Origin: Nitrosomonadales bacterium
Lineage (GTDB): Bacteria; Pseudomonadota; Gammaproteobacteria; Burkholderiales; Gallionellaceae
DNA: 46,368 nt
Assembly (NCBI GenBank): GCA_016197305.1
Contig: JACPVZ010000100.1
Span: 1 to 46,368, forward strand
Direction: 5' to 3'
Shown here: positions 20,454 through 30,846 of the stretch, in pieces
Layout of the letters: the number at the start of each line of letters is the position of its first letter
How positions within the stretch are numbered: the stretch's first letter is position 1
Position numbers and translations under genes: made by a program
Notes under the pieces: generated by a model
Seen by the model: only the letters and a program-made list of their open reading frames with translations
What the model was told of the DNA's origin: nothing
The model's database searches: none

Positions 20454-22522
20454 GCATGGACATAGAAGAATTCTTCCACGATTTCAGGCAGGATTTGCTC
20501 TCAGGTGCGGAAGCCAGAGAGGATTTTCTGGAAGCGGAATTCGCTCTCAGTGCGACAAAGGAACTGGAGGAGTCCGGAGCCATTGAGGGCTTTGAGCCAT
20601 GCCATTACAAAGCGCCGCGTGGCATGCGGGTGGACGGGTACTGGCTCAATGATGACGGTATTTCCATTGACCTATTTATCGTGGATTTTGCCAATAGAGA
20701 GGTACTTGAATCTCTGACGCGCAGTGATGTGGATGCACTGTTTAAACGCATCGAGAATTTTTTTACTGCCTGCTCTTTAAAGGGACTCTACAGCGAACTT
20801 GAAGAAACATCTCTCGGGTATGGTCTGGCGAGAGATATATCTGGCCGTGCAAGCACTTTTGCCAAGGTGAATTTCTATCTGCTCTCGGAACGCCTGCTCA
20901 GTGAGAAGGTGCAGGCTGTCGAGGACAAGCTCCACCAAGGGTGGACTTTTACTTACAACATCTGGGACATTGCGCGCCTCCACCGGATCAAGACTTCCCG
21001 TGGTGCCAAGGAGGAGGTGGTTATTGATTTTGAGTCCATGTTCGGACAAGGCATTCCATGCCTGCCCGCACACATCAAATCTGCTGACTATGAATCCTAT
21101 TTGATGGTCATGCCTGCAACGATTCTAGGCGATCTATATGGCAAATATGGCGACAGGCTATTGGAACAGAATGTTCGCTGCTTTCTGCAGGCGCGGGGCA
21201 AGGTTAATAAGGGAATGCGTTCTACTATTCTCAATGATCCTGAAATGTTTTTTGCCTACAACAATGGGATTACGGCGACAGCCCGTGAGGTGATTGCCGA
21301 ACCCAAGGCGGATGGTATCTATATCAGGGAAATAAAAGACCTCCAGATTGTAAACGGTGGGCAGACCACGGCATCGCTGTTTCATACCAGCAGGAAGGAT
21401 AAAGCCTCTCTCGAAAAGATATTCGTGCAGATGAAGCTCTCCGTGGTGGATAGTGAAAAAGGTGAAGAGGTCATTCCAAGAATTTCCGAATATGCCAATA
21501 CGCAAAACAAAGTTAATGCGGCGGATTTTTTCTCCAACCATCCATTCCATATAAGGATGGAGGAATTTTCCCGGCGTCTCTGGGCACCACCTCAGCAGGG
21601 GGCGCTGCGCGAAAGTAAATGGTTCTACGAACGCGCTAGGGGGCAGTATTCCGATGCACAGGCGAAAATTTCAAAAGCTGAAAAAAAGAAATTTCTTGCA
21701 GAGTTTCCATCATCCCAGATGTTCGCCAAGACTGACCTGGCGAAATTTGAGAATGTATGGGAAGACAAACCGACCTATGTAAATCTTGGGGCGCAGAAAA
21801 ACTTTGCACAGTACGCAAAAAGGATTGGCCAGGAGTGGGCAAAGAATCCCGATAATTTCAATGAGCTCTATTACAAGCGAGCTATCGCGAGGGCGATCCT
21901 ATTCAGGAAAACGGAAAAAATTGTGTCCGTGCAGTCATGGTACAGCGGTGGCTACAGAGCAAACATTGTGGCTTATACCCTGGCTCTGCTTTCCACGCTA
22001 TGCGCTGATATGGGCAAATCATTCGATTTCATGAAGGTGTGGGAAACGCAGGACATTACGGACGTGATGAGAGACGCAATTGAAATAACCGCGAAGGTCG
22101 TGTTTGACAGCATCATGACCCCAATGGCCGGGATTTCAAATATTTCGGAGTGGTGCAAGAAAGAAGCCTGCTGGGATCGCCTTCAACTGAAGGCCGGCGA
22201 ATTAAAGTCTTTACTGCCCAAGCCATTTTTAAGCGGTCTCGTTGATAAAGAAAATATTGTCGAAGAGGTAAAGTCGGCTGCCAAAGTTCAGAAGATTGAC
22301 AACGGAATTGAGGCGCAGAAAAAAGTAATGAGTATTCCCGCTGCAAAATGGCGACAGATTATGGCCGATGGCAATAAGAAAAATATTTTCTCGCCAATGG
22401 AAACAGGGATTCTTCAGGTTGCATCACAGATACCAGCCAAAATCCCATCTGAGAAACAATCGATCATGCTGATTGACGTACTGGCGAAGGCTGCCCTAGA
22501 AGGGATAGTTTCCCCCGGCTAA
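20450..22522 (+). CDS. AIPR (abortive infection phage resistance) family protein
   Basis: FFAYNNGITATAREV...LQIVNGGQTTASLFH...VFVQMKLSVV...ISEYANTQNKVNAADFFSNHPFH; ATGA overlap with upstream gene. Confidence 0.9.
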   Translation: MSMDIEEFFHDFRQDLLSGAEAREDFLEAEFALSATKELEESGAIEGFEPCHYKAPRGMRVDGYWLNDDGISIDLFIVDFANREVLESLTRSDVDALFKRIENFFTACSLKGLYSELEETSLGYGLARDISGRASTFAKVNFYLLSERLLSEKVQAVEDKLHQGWTFTYNIWDIARLHRIKTSRGAKEEVVIDFESMFGQGIPCLPAHIKSADYESYLMVMPATILGDLYGKYGDRLLEQNVRCFLQARGKVNKGMRSTILNDPEMFFAYNNGITATAREVIAEPKADGIYIREIKDLQIVNGGQTTASLFHTSRKDKASLEKIFVQMKLSVVDSEKGEEVIPRISEYANTQNKVNAADFFSNHPFHIRMEEFSRRLWAPPQQGALRESKWFYERARGQYSDAQAKISKAEKKKFLAEFPSSQMFAKTDLAKFENVWEDKPTYVNLGAQKNFAQYAKRIGQEWAKNPDNFNELYYKRAIARAILFRKTEKIVSVQSWYSGGYRANIVAYTLALLSTLCADMGKSFDFMKVWETQDITDVMRDAIEITAKVVFDSIMTPMAGISNISEWCKKEACWDRLQLKAGELKSLLPKPFLSGLVDKENIVEEVKSAAKVQKIDNGIEAQKKVMSIPAAKWRQIMADGNKKNIFSPMETGILQVASQIPAKIPSEKQSIMLIDVLAKAALEGIVSPG

Positions 22523-22553
22523 AGCAGTGGTGTTTTGTCTTTGATCACATAAA

Positions 22554-22582
22554 TTGAGTGCCGCCAGTTTTGCATGTATGAT
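22554..22582 (+). promoter_or_regulatory. Putative sigma70 promoter for the TA pair
   Basis: TTGAGT-N17-TATGAT upstream of the antitoxin start. Confidence 0.45.
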
Positions 22583-22628
22583 GCGCAGCTTATTGCACAA
22601 TATTCTGTAACAGGCAATCGGGGGAATT

Positions 22629-22919
22629 ATGGGGATCTCTGTACGTGACGTAGTGGCGTTTTCTCAGGCGCGTGCCAATCTTTCTGATTTGGCAGATCAG
22701 GTCAAGGCGGGGGCGGAGAAGATAATTACCAAGAACGGCGAAAGTTATGTCGCGCTGATTGATACTGAACGCCTTGATTATTACCACCGGTTGGAACGTG
22801 AGCACATTCATCTGCTGTTGGTTGATGAAATCGGGAAGGGGTTGGATGATGTGGCGGCGGGTCTGGTGAAGGATGCACGCCAGACCATCCAGAAACTCAA
22901 GCGTCGGCGCGCAGCCTAA
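22629..22919 (+). CDS. Type II antitoxin, Phd/YefM family
   Basis: VRDVVAFSQARANLSDLADQVKAGAEKIITKNGESYVALIDTERLDYY. Confidence 0.85.
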   Translation: MGISVRDVVAFSQARANLSDLADQVKAGAEKIITKNGESYVALIDTERLDYYHRLEREHIHLLLVDEIGKGLDDVAAGLVKDARQTIQKLKRRRAA

Positions 22920-22931
22920 GCAGAGGCCAAT

Positions 22932-23309
22932 GTGGCAAGGAAAGCCATTGTCAAACTGACTGCAAACTTCGAGCGTAACCTCGAAGCAATCGAGGTGTTT
23001 CTGGTCAAGGTGGACGCCGCACAAGCTTATGACCGTCTGCTGGATGAGTTGAGCGACACCTTGATTCCCAACCTTGAGCATTTTCCGGCGCTGGGGCGAT
23101 CTTTCCTTGAGCGTCCAGTGTGTTCTGTGGAAGTAGCGAATGCCCTTGCGCGCTTGCAATCGAAATTGCATGACGGTGAATTGCGCGAATACCTGTTTGC
23201 CGATTACCTGGTGCTGTATGCGCAGTTTGGCGATGTCATTTATCTGCTGTCGATCAAACATCACCGTGAGCTTTCGTTTGATTTTCAGTCGCTCTGGTCG
23301 AGAAATTGA
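22932..23309 (+). CDS. Type II toxin, RelE/ParE superfamily
   Basis: VKLTANFERNLEAIEVFL...LFADYLVLYAQFGDVIYLLSIKHHRELSFDF; immediately downstream of antitoxin. Confidence 0.85.
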   Translation: MARKAIVKLTANFERNLEAIEVFLVKVDAAQAYDRLLDELSDTLIPNLEHFPALGRSFLERPVCSVEVANALARLQSKLHDGELREYLFADYLVLYAQFGDVIYLLSIKHHRELSFDFQSLWSRN

Positions 23310-23475
23310 CAAGCATCAAAACGAGCAAGTGTGCATTTCATGCACTGTGTTGCGCTGTTTTTTTAGGGACGTTTTAGTCGGTGAAAGTTTCTTGTGTAGA
23401 TTTTCACCGCGTCCGGATTGACGCTGCCTTGGTTGCTGCACATAATCGGCACAGATTTTTCATATCGGATTTTTC

Positions 23476-24999
23476 ATGACGGTCATCCGCCAGCAGGATT
23501 TCATCGACAGCATCGCGGACGCGTTGCAGTTCATTTCTTATTACCATCCCGCCGACTTTGTCCACGCGTTAGCCGACGCGTATCGCATCGAGCAGTCGCC
23601 TGCCGCCAAGGACGCGATCGCGCAGATACTGGCGAACTCGCGGATGTGCGCGCAGGGGCGCCGGCCGATCTGCCAGGATACCGGCATCGTGGTGGCATTC
23701 GTGCGGGTGGGCATGGCGGTGCGTTGGGATGCGGCGATGGACATTGTCGAAATGGTCAATGCGGGGGTGCGCAAGGCCTACTTGGATCCCGATAACGTGC
23801 TGCGCGCTTCCGTCGTGACCGATCCTGCGGGCAGGCGCAACAATACCGGTGACAACACGCCGGCGGTGGTGCATGTGGAGCTGGTGCAGGGCGATAAGGT
23901 GGAGGTGCGCATCGCGGCCAAGGGCGGCGGTTCGGAGAACAAGGCGGTGCTGGAGATGCTCAATCCGGGCGACGATATCGTCGAGTGGGTGTTGCAGCGC
24001 GTGCCGGAGATGGGGGCAGGCTGGTGTCCACCGGGTATGCTGGGCATCGGGATCGGCGGTACGGCGGAAAAGGCCATGCTGCTGGCCAAAGAGGCGCTGA
24101 TGCAATCCATCGACATGCACGAGCTGAAGGCACGTGGCGCACAGAACCGGCTCGAGGAGTTGCGCATCGAGTTGCACGGCAAGGTGAACGCGTTGGGTAT
24201 CGGCGCGCAGGGCTTGGGCGGGCTGACCACGGTGATGGATGTGAAGATACTCGATTATCCGACCCATGCGGCTTCCAAACCGATCGCGATCATTCCCAAT
24301 TGTGCGGCGACGCGGCATATCCATTTCGAACTGGACGGCAGCGGCGTGGCTGAATTTGCGCCGCCCAAACTTGAAGACTATCCCGATATCGGCTGGCATC
24401 CGGCGCAGGATGCGCGGCGCGTGGATTTATCCACGATAACAAAGGATGAAATTGCGCAATGGCAACCGGGCGAAACAGTGTTACTCTCCGGCAAGCTGCT
24501 GACGGGGCGTGATGCCGCGCATAAACGCATCGCCGAGATGTTGGCGCGCGGTGAAAAACTGCCATCCGGCGTGGATTTTACTGACCGCTTCATTTATTAT
24601 GTCGGGCCGGTCGATCCGGTGCGCGACGAGGTGGTCGGTCCTGCCGGACCGACGACTGCGACGCGCATGGACCAGTTCACAGAAATGATGTTGGCGCAGA
24701 CGGGTTTGATCGGTATGGTCGGCAAGGCTGAGCGAGGCAAGGCTGCTATCGAGTCGATCAGGAAGCACGGCGCGGTGTATCTGATGGCCGTCGGTGGGGC
24801 AGCTTATCTGGTGTCCAAGGCGATACGCAGTGCGAGGGTCGTGGCATTTGCCGATTTGGGCATGGAAGCGATCTACGAATTTGAAGTTGAGGATATGCCG
24901 GTAACGGTGGCAGTGGATGCGCGAGGAATCTCGGTGCATGACACCGGTCCGGCAGAATGGCGCAAACGTATCGGGATGATTCCGATGAAGCGGATTTAA
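23476..24999 (+). CDS. Fumarate hydratase, class I
   Basis: ICQDTGIVVAFVRVG...AKGGGSENKAVLEMLNPGDD...GIGIGGTAEKAM...YVGPVDPVRDEVVGPAGPTTATRMD. Confidence 0.93.
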   Translation: MTVIRQQDFIDSIADALQFISYYHPADFVHALADAYRIEQSPAAKDAIAQILANSRMCAQGRRPICQDTGIVVAFVRVGMAVRWDAAMDIVEMVNAGVRKAYLDPDNVLRASVVTDPAGRRNNTGDNTPAVVHVELVQGDKVEVRIAAKGGGSENKAVLEMLNPGDDIVEWVLQRVPEMGAGWCPPGMLGIGIGGTAEKAMLLAKEALMQSIDMHELKARGAQNRLEELRIELHGKVNALGIGAQGLGGLTTVMDVKILDYPTHAASKPIAIIPNCAATRHIHFELDGSGVAEFAPPKLEDYPDIGWHPAQDARRVDLSTITKDEIAQWQPGETVLLSGKLLTGRDAAHKRIAEMLARGEKLPSGVDFTDRFIYYVGPVDPVRDEVVGPAGPTTATRMDQFTEMMLAQTGLIGMVGKAERGKAAIESIRKHGAVYLMAVGGAAYLVSKAIRSARVVAFADLGMEAIYEFEVEDMPVTVAVDARGISVHDTGPAEWRKRIGMIPMKRI

Positions 25000-25151
25000 T
25001 TTAATTGGTTTTAAAGTTTTACCAACCGTAGCGAGCGACAGGAGAGCAAGGCGCGAATGAAGCGATAAACCGGAATGTGCTTATGCACATGAGGATTTTG
25101 AGCGATTGAGCAACGTAGCTATCGTGGCGCGCAGTAGGTTGGAAATGAATT

Positions 25152-25247
25152 GGCGGGTCTCCCCGCATTGCAGGTTGGTGAACCTGGTCAGATCCGGAAG
25201 GAAGCAGCCACAACTAATTACTGCAAGTGCCGGGGGTAAGGCTCGCC
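25152..25247 (+). ncRNA. ffs: 4.5S / small SRP RNA
   Basis: Core GGTGAACCTGGTCAGATCCGGAAGGAAGCAGCC...GTGCCGGGGGTAAGG with closing helix GGCGGGTC/GGCTCGCC. Confidence 0.93.
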
Positions 25248-25277
25248 TCCTATTGAGAAGTCGTTTGGGGGAAGGCG

Positions 25278-25808
25278 ATGAACAAAACCGGTTGGTTTCT
25301 TGGTGCGCTATTGTTGACAGGCAACGCATGGGCGGTGGATGGCGTTTCCTTTGAGTTGGGTAATGGCGACTATACCGATACCGCGCGTGTCGGGGCGATC
25401 TGGAATTGGGATAAGCAGTGGTTCACCGAGGGGGACTGGCTGGTGACGGGCTTCTGGGAAGCGTCAGCGGGCATGTGGCGCGGCCGTAGCAGCATCGGCA
25501 ACAACCAGACGATCACCGATCTCGGCATTACGCCAGTGTTTCGCTTCCAGCAGAAGCATCCTTCCGGCGTTGCGCCTTATCTCGAAGGCGCAATCGGTGC
25601 CCATCTGATTTCACCGACCTATGTCTATGCCAACCGCAAGTTCGGCAGCGCTTTCCAGTTCGGCGACCATGTCGGATTCGGCGTGCGTTTTGGCGAGCGC
25701 CAGCAGTTCGACCTGGGGTATCGTTTTCAGCATCTGTCGAATGGCGGGATCAAGAAGCCGAACCAGGGCATCAATATCAATCAAGTGCATTTCTCCTATC
25801 TCTTTTAA
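25278..25808 (+). CDS. pagL: Acyloxyacyl hydrolase, lipid A 3-O-deacylase PagL-like
   Basis: Signal peptide; beta-barrel pattern; catalytic-type RFQHLSNGGIKKPNQGIN and C-terminal aromatic HFSYLF. Confidence 0.8.
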   Translation: MNKTGWFLGALLLTGNAWAVDGVSFELGNGDYTDTARVGAIWNWDKQWFTEGDWLVTGFWEASAGMWRGRSSIGNNQTITDLGITPVFRFQQKHPSGVAPYLEGAIGAHLISPTYVYANRKFGSAFQFGDHVGFGVRFGERQQFDLGYRFQHLSNGGIKKPNQGININQVHFSYLF

Positions 25809-25819
25809 CGTGGTGTAAC

Positions 25820-27448
25820 TTGTCGGCCACAACTGTCCTCGCGCGCAAATGGCGTCCTAAAACCTTCGCGCAATTGGCGGGGCAGGAGCACGTCGTCAAG
25901 GCGCTCAGCAATGCACTCACGCAGAACCGTTTGCATCATGCTTACCTGTTCACCGGTACGCGTGGGGTCGGCAAGACCACGATCGCACGTATCTTTGCCA
26001 AGTCGCTGAATTGTCTGTCGGGCATCACCGCCACGCCGTGCGGCGAGTGCAGTGCCTGCAGGGAGATCGACAGCGGGCGTTTCGTCGATCTGATCGAGTT
26101 GGATGCCGCGTCGAATACGCAAGTGGACAGCATGCGCGAGCTACTGGAAAGCGCGCTGTACGCACCGACCAGCGGACGCTTCAAGGTGTACATCATCGAC
26201 GAAGTGCATATGCTGTCCAAATCGGCCTTCAACGCGATGTTGAAGACGCTGGAAGAGCCGCCCGGGCATGTGAAATTTATCCTTGCTACCACCGATCCGC
26301 AGAAGATTCCCGTCACGGTGTTGTCGCGCTGTCTGCAGTTCAATCTGAAACAGTTGCCTCCCGCGCTGATTGCAACGCACTTGCAGTATGTGCTGGGGCA
26401 AGAGCAAATCGCTTTTGAGTCCGGGGCGGTCGCTTTGATCGCCCGAGCCGCTCAGGGCAGCATGCGCGATGCTTTGAGCCTGATGGATCAGGCGATCGCT
26501 TTTTCTGCTGGAAAAGTGGAAGAGGCGGTGGTGCGCACCATGCTGGGCGCGATCGATCAGGGTTACCTGTTTGATTTGCTCGGGGCACTACGTGACCAGA
26601 ACGGCATCGCCCTGCTTGAAATCGCCGATAACATGGCCGCGCGCAGCGTGGCGTTCGATGCGGCTTTGCAGGAACTGGCCACCTTGTTGCATCGCATCGC
26701 GCTGGCGCAGACCGTGCCGCAGGCGATCGCAGACGACGAGCCGGAGCGGGTGCGCCTGCTGGAATTGGCGCAGGCCTTCACGCCGGAAGAAGTGCAATTG
26801 TGTTATCAGATCGCGATCCACGGACGCGATGAAATCGATCTGGCTCCCGATGAATATGCGGGCTTTACCATGACGCTGTTGCGCATGTTGGCTTTCGCGC
26901 CCGCCAAGGGTATCGCGCAGAATACCTCCGTGCCTGCCAAGGGAAAGCCGCAGCCAGCAGCGATCATGCCTGTTGCCGCACAATCAAGCGCGCAACCAAG
27001 CGTGGCAGCCAGAGAAGCTGAGCAAATGGCGGCGACATCCGTTTCAGGTAATGAGGGCAGTTCCGGCCAACCCGATTGGGCGGCATTGCTGGAACATCTG
27101 AATGTGCAGGGCATGGCGCAGCAGTTGGCGAAACATTGCGTGATGCAAAGCTTCTCGGATGAGCAAGTCACCCTGTGCTTGTCGCAGGAGCATAAACATT
27201 TGCAAACCAACAAGATGGCAATAGACAGATTGCAGGCTGCATTAAGCGATTATCTTGCCAAGCCGATGAAGTTGAATATCGTGTTGGGCAGAACTGAAAC
27301 GGCAACCCCTGCCGTCATCGAACAACAGACCAGGCAGCTTAAGCAGCAACAGGCGAGCGACTCGATAGTGCAGGATAGCTTTGTGCGGCAGGCGCAGGCA
27401 GAGTTGGATGCCACGCTGGTGGCAGAATCGATCAAACCGATACAGTAA
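25820..27448 (+). CDS. dnaX: DNA polymerase III subunit gamma/tau (TTG start)
   Basis: [28 protein letters not shown]...[16 protein letters not shown]...CGECSAC...[10 protein letters not shown]. Confidence 0.96.
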   Translation: MSATTVLARKWRPKTFAQLAGQEHVVKALSNALTQNRLHHAYLFTGTRGVGKTTIARIFAKSLNCLSGITATPCGECSACREIDSGRFVDLIELDAASNTQVDSMRELLESALYAPTSGRFKVYIIDEVHMLSKSAFNAMLKTLEEPPGHVKFILATTDPQKIPVTVLSRCLQFNLKQLPPALIATHLQYVLGQEQIAFESGAVALIARAAQGSMRDALSLMDQAIAFSAGKVEEAVVRTMLGAIDQGYLFDLLGALRDQNGIALLEIADNMAARSVAFDAALQELATLLHRIALAQTVPQAIADDEPERVRLLELAQAFTPEEVQLCYQIAIHGRDEIDLAPDEYAGFTMTLLRMLAFAPAKGIAQNTSVPAKGKPQPAAIMPVAAQSSAQPSVAAREAEQMAATSVSGNEGSSGQPDWAALLEHLNVQGMAQQLAKHCVMQSFSDEQVTLCLSQEHKHLQTNKMAIDRLQAALSDYLAKPMKLNIVLGRTETATPAVIEQQTRQLKQQQASDSIVQDSFVRQAQAELDATLVAESIKPIQ

Positions 27449-27467
27449 TAGTCAGGAGGATGTAAAG

Positions 27468-27794
27468 ATGATGAAGGGCGGATTGGGCGGGCTGATGAAG
27501 CAAGCACAGCAAATGCAGCAAAACATGCAGAAGGCACAAGCCGAATTGGCTACCGTGGAAGTCGAAGGGCAGGCGGGAGCCGGTATGGTGAAAGTGATCA
27601 TGAATTGCGCTCATGAAGTGCGTCGTGTGTCGCTGGATGACAGCGTGTTATCTGATGACAAGGAGATGCTGGAGGATTTGATCGTGTTGGCATTGAATGA
27701 TGCGATGAAAAAAGTGGAAGCTGTCACTCAGCAGCGTATGAGCGGCTTTACATCTGGTATGGGCTTGCCGCCCGGGATGAAGTTGCCGTTCTGA
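27468..27794 (+). CDS. YbaB/EbfC family nucleoid-associated protein
   Basis: [27 protein letters not shown]...[12 protein letters not shown]; between dnaX and recR. Confidence 0.95.
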   Translation: MMKGGLGGLMKQAQQMQQNMQKAQAELATVEVEGQAGAGMVKVIMNCAHEVRRVSLDDSVLSDDKEMLEDLIVLALNDAMKKVEAVTQQRMSGFTSGMGLPPGMKLPF

Positions 27795-28408
27795 TGATGC
27801 ATTCTCACTTGGCGGCGCCATCCCATCTGGACGAATTGATCGCTGCATTGCGTTGCTTGCCGGGCGTAGGGCCGAAGTCCGCGCAGCGCATGGCCTATCA
27901 TTTGTTGCAGCGCGACCGTGCCGGAGCATTGCATCTGGCGAAGTCGCTGGAGCGGGCCACGGTGAACATCACGCATTGTTCCAAGTGCAATAATTTTTCC
28001 GAACAAGAGATGTGCGCCTTGTGCTCGTCACCCAAACGTGATGCGAGTTTGCTGTGTGTGGTCGAAATGCCGGCGGACCTGCTGATGATGGAGCAAACTC
28101 AATGCTATCGCGGGATGTATTTCGTGTTGATGGGCAGGCTGTCGCCGCTGGACGGCATCGGTGCAAAAGAACTGCATCTCGATCGTCTGGTTAAGCGTGT
28201 TCAGGAACACCCTTGCGAAGTGATTCTGGCGACCAACTTTACCGTGGAAGGTGATGCGACGGCGCATTATTTGGCGACCTTGCTGCAATCGCAGGATGTT
28301 AAAGTGTCGCGCATTGCGCGCGGTTTGCCGGTAGGCGGAGAATTGGAACAGGTGGATAGCGGAACGTTGGCGCAAGCCGTGTTGGAACGGCGCGAGGTGA
28401 TGGCATGA
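27794..28408 (+). CDS. recR: Recombination protein RecR
   Basis: [20 protein letters not shown], zinc finger [22 protein letters not shown]. Confidence 0.96.
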   Translation: MMHSHLAAPSHLDELIAALRCLPGVGPKSAQRMAYHLLQRDRAGALHLAKSLERATVNITHCSKCNNFSEQEMCALCSSPKRDASLLCVVEMPADLLMMEQTQCYRGMYFVLMGRLSPLDGIGAKELHLDRLVKRVQEHPCEVILATNFTVEGDATAHYLATLLQSQDVKVSRIARGLPVGGELEQVDSGTLAQAVLERREVMA

Positions 28409-29382
28409 ACAAGAAAGACAAAGCGGTTCCTCGTAAAGCTTTTGCCGATGACGAAGCGACCGAGGGTCCGTTTCCCGATGAAAGGCTGGACGGGGAAAAA
28501 TTACAGAAGGTGTTAGCCCAAGCCGGTTTCGGTTCGCGCCGTGCGATGGAAGAATGGATCGCTACCGGGCGCGTCAGCGTGAACGGCGAACCGGCCACCT
28601 TGGGGATGCGCGTGAAGGAAGGCGACCTGGTGCGCGCAGATCGCCGTACTATCCGCGTTGGTGAACGGGTTCACGCCGCACGCGTGCTGTTGTACCATAA
28701 GCCGGAGGGCGAGATCGTCAGTCGTGACGATCCGGAAAAACGTGTGAGCGTGTTTGATAAACTGCCCAAGCTGCGCGGACAGAAATGGATCGCCATCGGG
28801 CGGCTGGATTTCAATACCAGCGGTTTATTGATTTTTACCACTTCCGGCGAGTTGGCGAATCGTTTGATGCACCCGCGTTTCGAGGTTGAGCGGGAATATG
28901 CAGTGCGGGTGCAAGGTACGATGACGGAAGAACAGATGACCCAGGTGCTCAAGCAAGGGGTCGAGCTGGAAGATGGCTTGGTCAAGTTCGAAAAGCTGGA
29001 AGATCAAGGTGGCGAGGGCTTTAACCACTGGTATCGCGTGATGCTCAAGGAAGGGCGCAACCGGGTGGTGCGGCGCACCTTTGATGCATTGGGACTGCCG
29101 GTAAGCCGGTTGATGCGCGTGCGCTTCGGTATAATCAACCTGCCGCCGCGACTAAAGCGTGGCATGACTGCTGAACTCGGGGAGGGTGAGGTGGCGCAGG
29201 TGTTGGATTGGGCAGGGATTTTTCTTGATAGCGACGAATTGCAGAAGGACTTGCCAGTTTCTGGCCAGGTCGATCTGACGCAATCCGAGAAGAGCAGGCG
29301 TCGTCCAGCCAGTGCCGCGAAAAATGTTCGGCGCGACGTGCGAACAGGCGGCGGAAAAAGTAAAACTGGTGTAAAAGGATGA
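28405..29382 (+). CDS. rluB: 23S rRNA pseudouridine synthase, RluB-like
   Basis: S4 domain [57 protein letters not shown]. Confidence 0.9.
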   Translation: MNKKDKAVPRKAFADDEATEGPFPDERLDGEKLQKVLAQAGFGSRRAMEEWIATGRVSVNGEPATLGMRVKEGDLVRADRRTIRVGERVHAARVLLYHKPEGEIVSRDDPEKRVSVFDKLPKLRGQKWIAIGRLDFNTSGLLIFTTSGELANRLMHPRFEVEREYAVRVQGTMTEEQMTQVLKQGVELEDGLVKFEKLEDQGGEGFNHWYRVMLKEGRNRVVRRTFDALGLPVSRLMRVRFGIINLPPRLKRGMTAELGEGEVAQVLDWAGIFLDSDELQKDLPVSGQVDLTQSEKSRRRPASAAKNVRRDVRTGGGKSKTGVKG

Positions 29383-29473
29383 CTGTCACTAAAATCACAA
29401 TCTATGCATGCGGCCTATGTTGTGTGTGTGGGATGTTGGGATAACGGCGGATACCAAGGTACTGGAAATCTGA

Positions 29474-30781
29474 ATGGAAGATCGCGGCAATAAGACCATC
29501 ATGTGCAGTGTGCTGTTCTTGGATATTGTGGAATATTCCAAGAAGTCGGTGGCCGGGCAAATTTCGCTGAAAGATAGGTTCAATAGCTATCTGTCCACGG
29601 CTATCCGCGATGTGCCAATGACCGATCGGATCATCCTCGATACCGGCGATGGCGCGGCAATCAATTTTCTTGGCGATGTCGAGGACGCGCTGAAGGCGGC
29701 CCTGAGTCTGCGGGAAAGTCTGCTTAACGAAGCTCCCGACCTGGATCAACCCTTGCTGATACGCATGGGGATCAATCTCGGGCCGGTGCGCCTGGTCAGA
29801 GACATCAACGGTCAACCTAACATCGTCGGCGATGGTATCAATGTCGCACAGCGTGTGATGGGGTTTGCAGATGCCAGCCAGATTCTTGTGTCGCGATCTT
29901 ATTACGATGCTGTTTCACGTCTTTCTCCACGATATGCCGAGATGTTCCATTATCAGGGCTCGCGTACCGATAAGCATGTGCGTGAACATGAGGTATACGC
30001 GATTGGCTACCCGGGCGATAAGACGACGCAGCGGGTCGTAAAGGAACAGCCGGTGGTCGAGCCAACGGGTAGCTGGATGGCTGTTGCGTTCGAGCGATCC
30101 GGTAAGGCTTGGCGTTCAGCCGCTGATAGGCTGGATGAGCTTCTTCAGCATTCGATCACCTGTTTCAAGGAGGCGGATTCCAAGCGACGCGCCTTATACA
30201 TTATCGCGATTGTTGCTCCCCTCGTTATCGTTGCGCTGCTGCTGAAGCTGACATACTCAACCGGCGGCGAGGTTAAGGGATCGGCTGGCTTGGGAGCTCA
30301 GGCCGTATTGAACCAGCCGGCTTCGGCGGTAGCTTCAGTGCCGTCACATCAAGCGACATCGTCAGTGGTGGCGACATCACCAACGCCCAAAATTGCGTCG
30401 TCAGTAGCTGCGGCTCCCGCACACCCAGCGGCTTCGGCTGTGGCAGCGCCCAAAACGACTGATAAGACCAAGGAAAAAACCGAGAGTGCCGGCGCAGTTG
30501 CGCATGGAAAGCCCAAGGGGGCGGCTGAGACTAAACGAGAATCTGCGGCTTCAAGGAGCGATTCTCCAGCTATTCTGGTTGTGGAATGCACGGACGGGGC
30601 ATGGGTGCATATTGATGGTTGGCAGAAAGGCCGAATCAGTTCGGGTCAGTTCACTATCACGATGAAACCGGGTAAATATCTCGTCGGCATCAGTGACATG
30701 AGCCTTGGCAAGATTTACTCACAAGACGTCACATTGCTGGCCGGCAGAACCACTCGGGTAAATCCCAGCTTTTGCCATTAG
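29474..30781 (+). CDS. Class III adenylate/guanylate cyclase domain protein with TM, Ala/Ser/Pro-rich linker and C-terminal domain
   Basis: SVLFLDIVEYSKKS, ILDTGDGAAINFLGD, IRMGINLGPVRLV, NIVGDGINVAQRVMGFADASQILVSRS; TM IIAIVAPLVIVALLLKLTY. Confidence 0.85.
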   Translation: MEDRGNKTIMCSVLFLDIVEYSKKSVAGQISLKDRFNSYLSTAIRDVPMTDRIILDTGDGAAINFLGDVEDALKAALSLRESLLNEAPDLDQPLLIRMGINLGPVRLVRDINGQPNIVGDGINVAQRVMGFADASQILVSRSYYDAVSRLSPRYAEMFHYQGSRTDKHVREHEVYAIGYPGDKTTQRVVKEQPVVEPTGSWMAVAFERSGKAWRSAADRLDELLQHSITCFKEADSKRRALYIIAIVAPLVIVALLLKLTYSTGGEVKGSAGLGAQAVLNQPASAVASVPSHQATSSVVATSPTPKIASSVAAAPAHPAASAVAAPKTTDKTKEKTESAGAVAHGKPKGAAETKRESAASRSDSPAILVVECTDGAWVHIDGWQKGRISSGQFTITMKPGKYLVGISDMSLGKIYSQDVTLLAGRTTRVNPSFCH

Positions 30782-30846
30782 ACGCGACGATCTTCAATGG
30801 GCAGGCTTGTCGATGAGAAATATAAAAATAATTATTGGGGTGTGCC

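Noticed and set aside
23373-23410. CGGTGAAA...TTTTCACCG inverted repeat upstream of fumarase
   Set aside because: Short arms with long loop and no T-tract or conserved context; too weak to call.
25820-27448. Programmed -1 frameshift in dnaX (E. coli type A AAA AAG)
   Set aside because: I saw no A6G-type slippery heptamer followed by a stem-loop at the expected position; full-length tau frame is intact.
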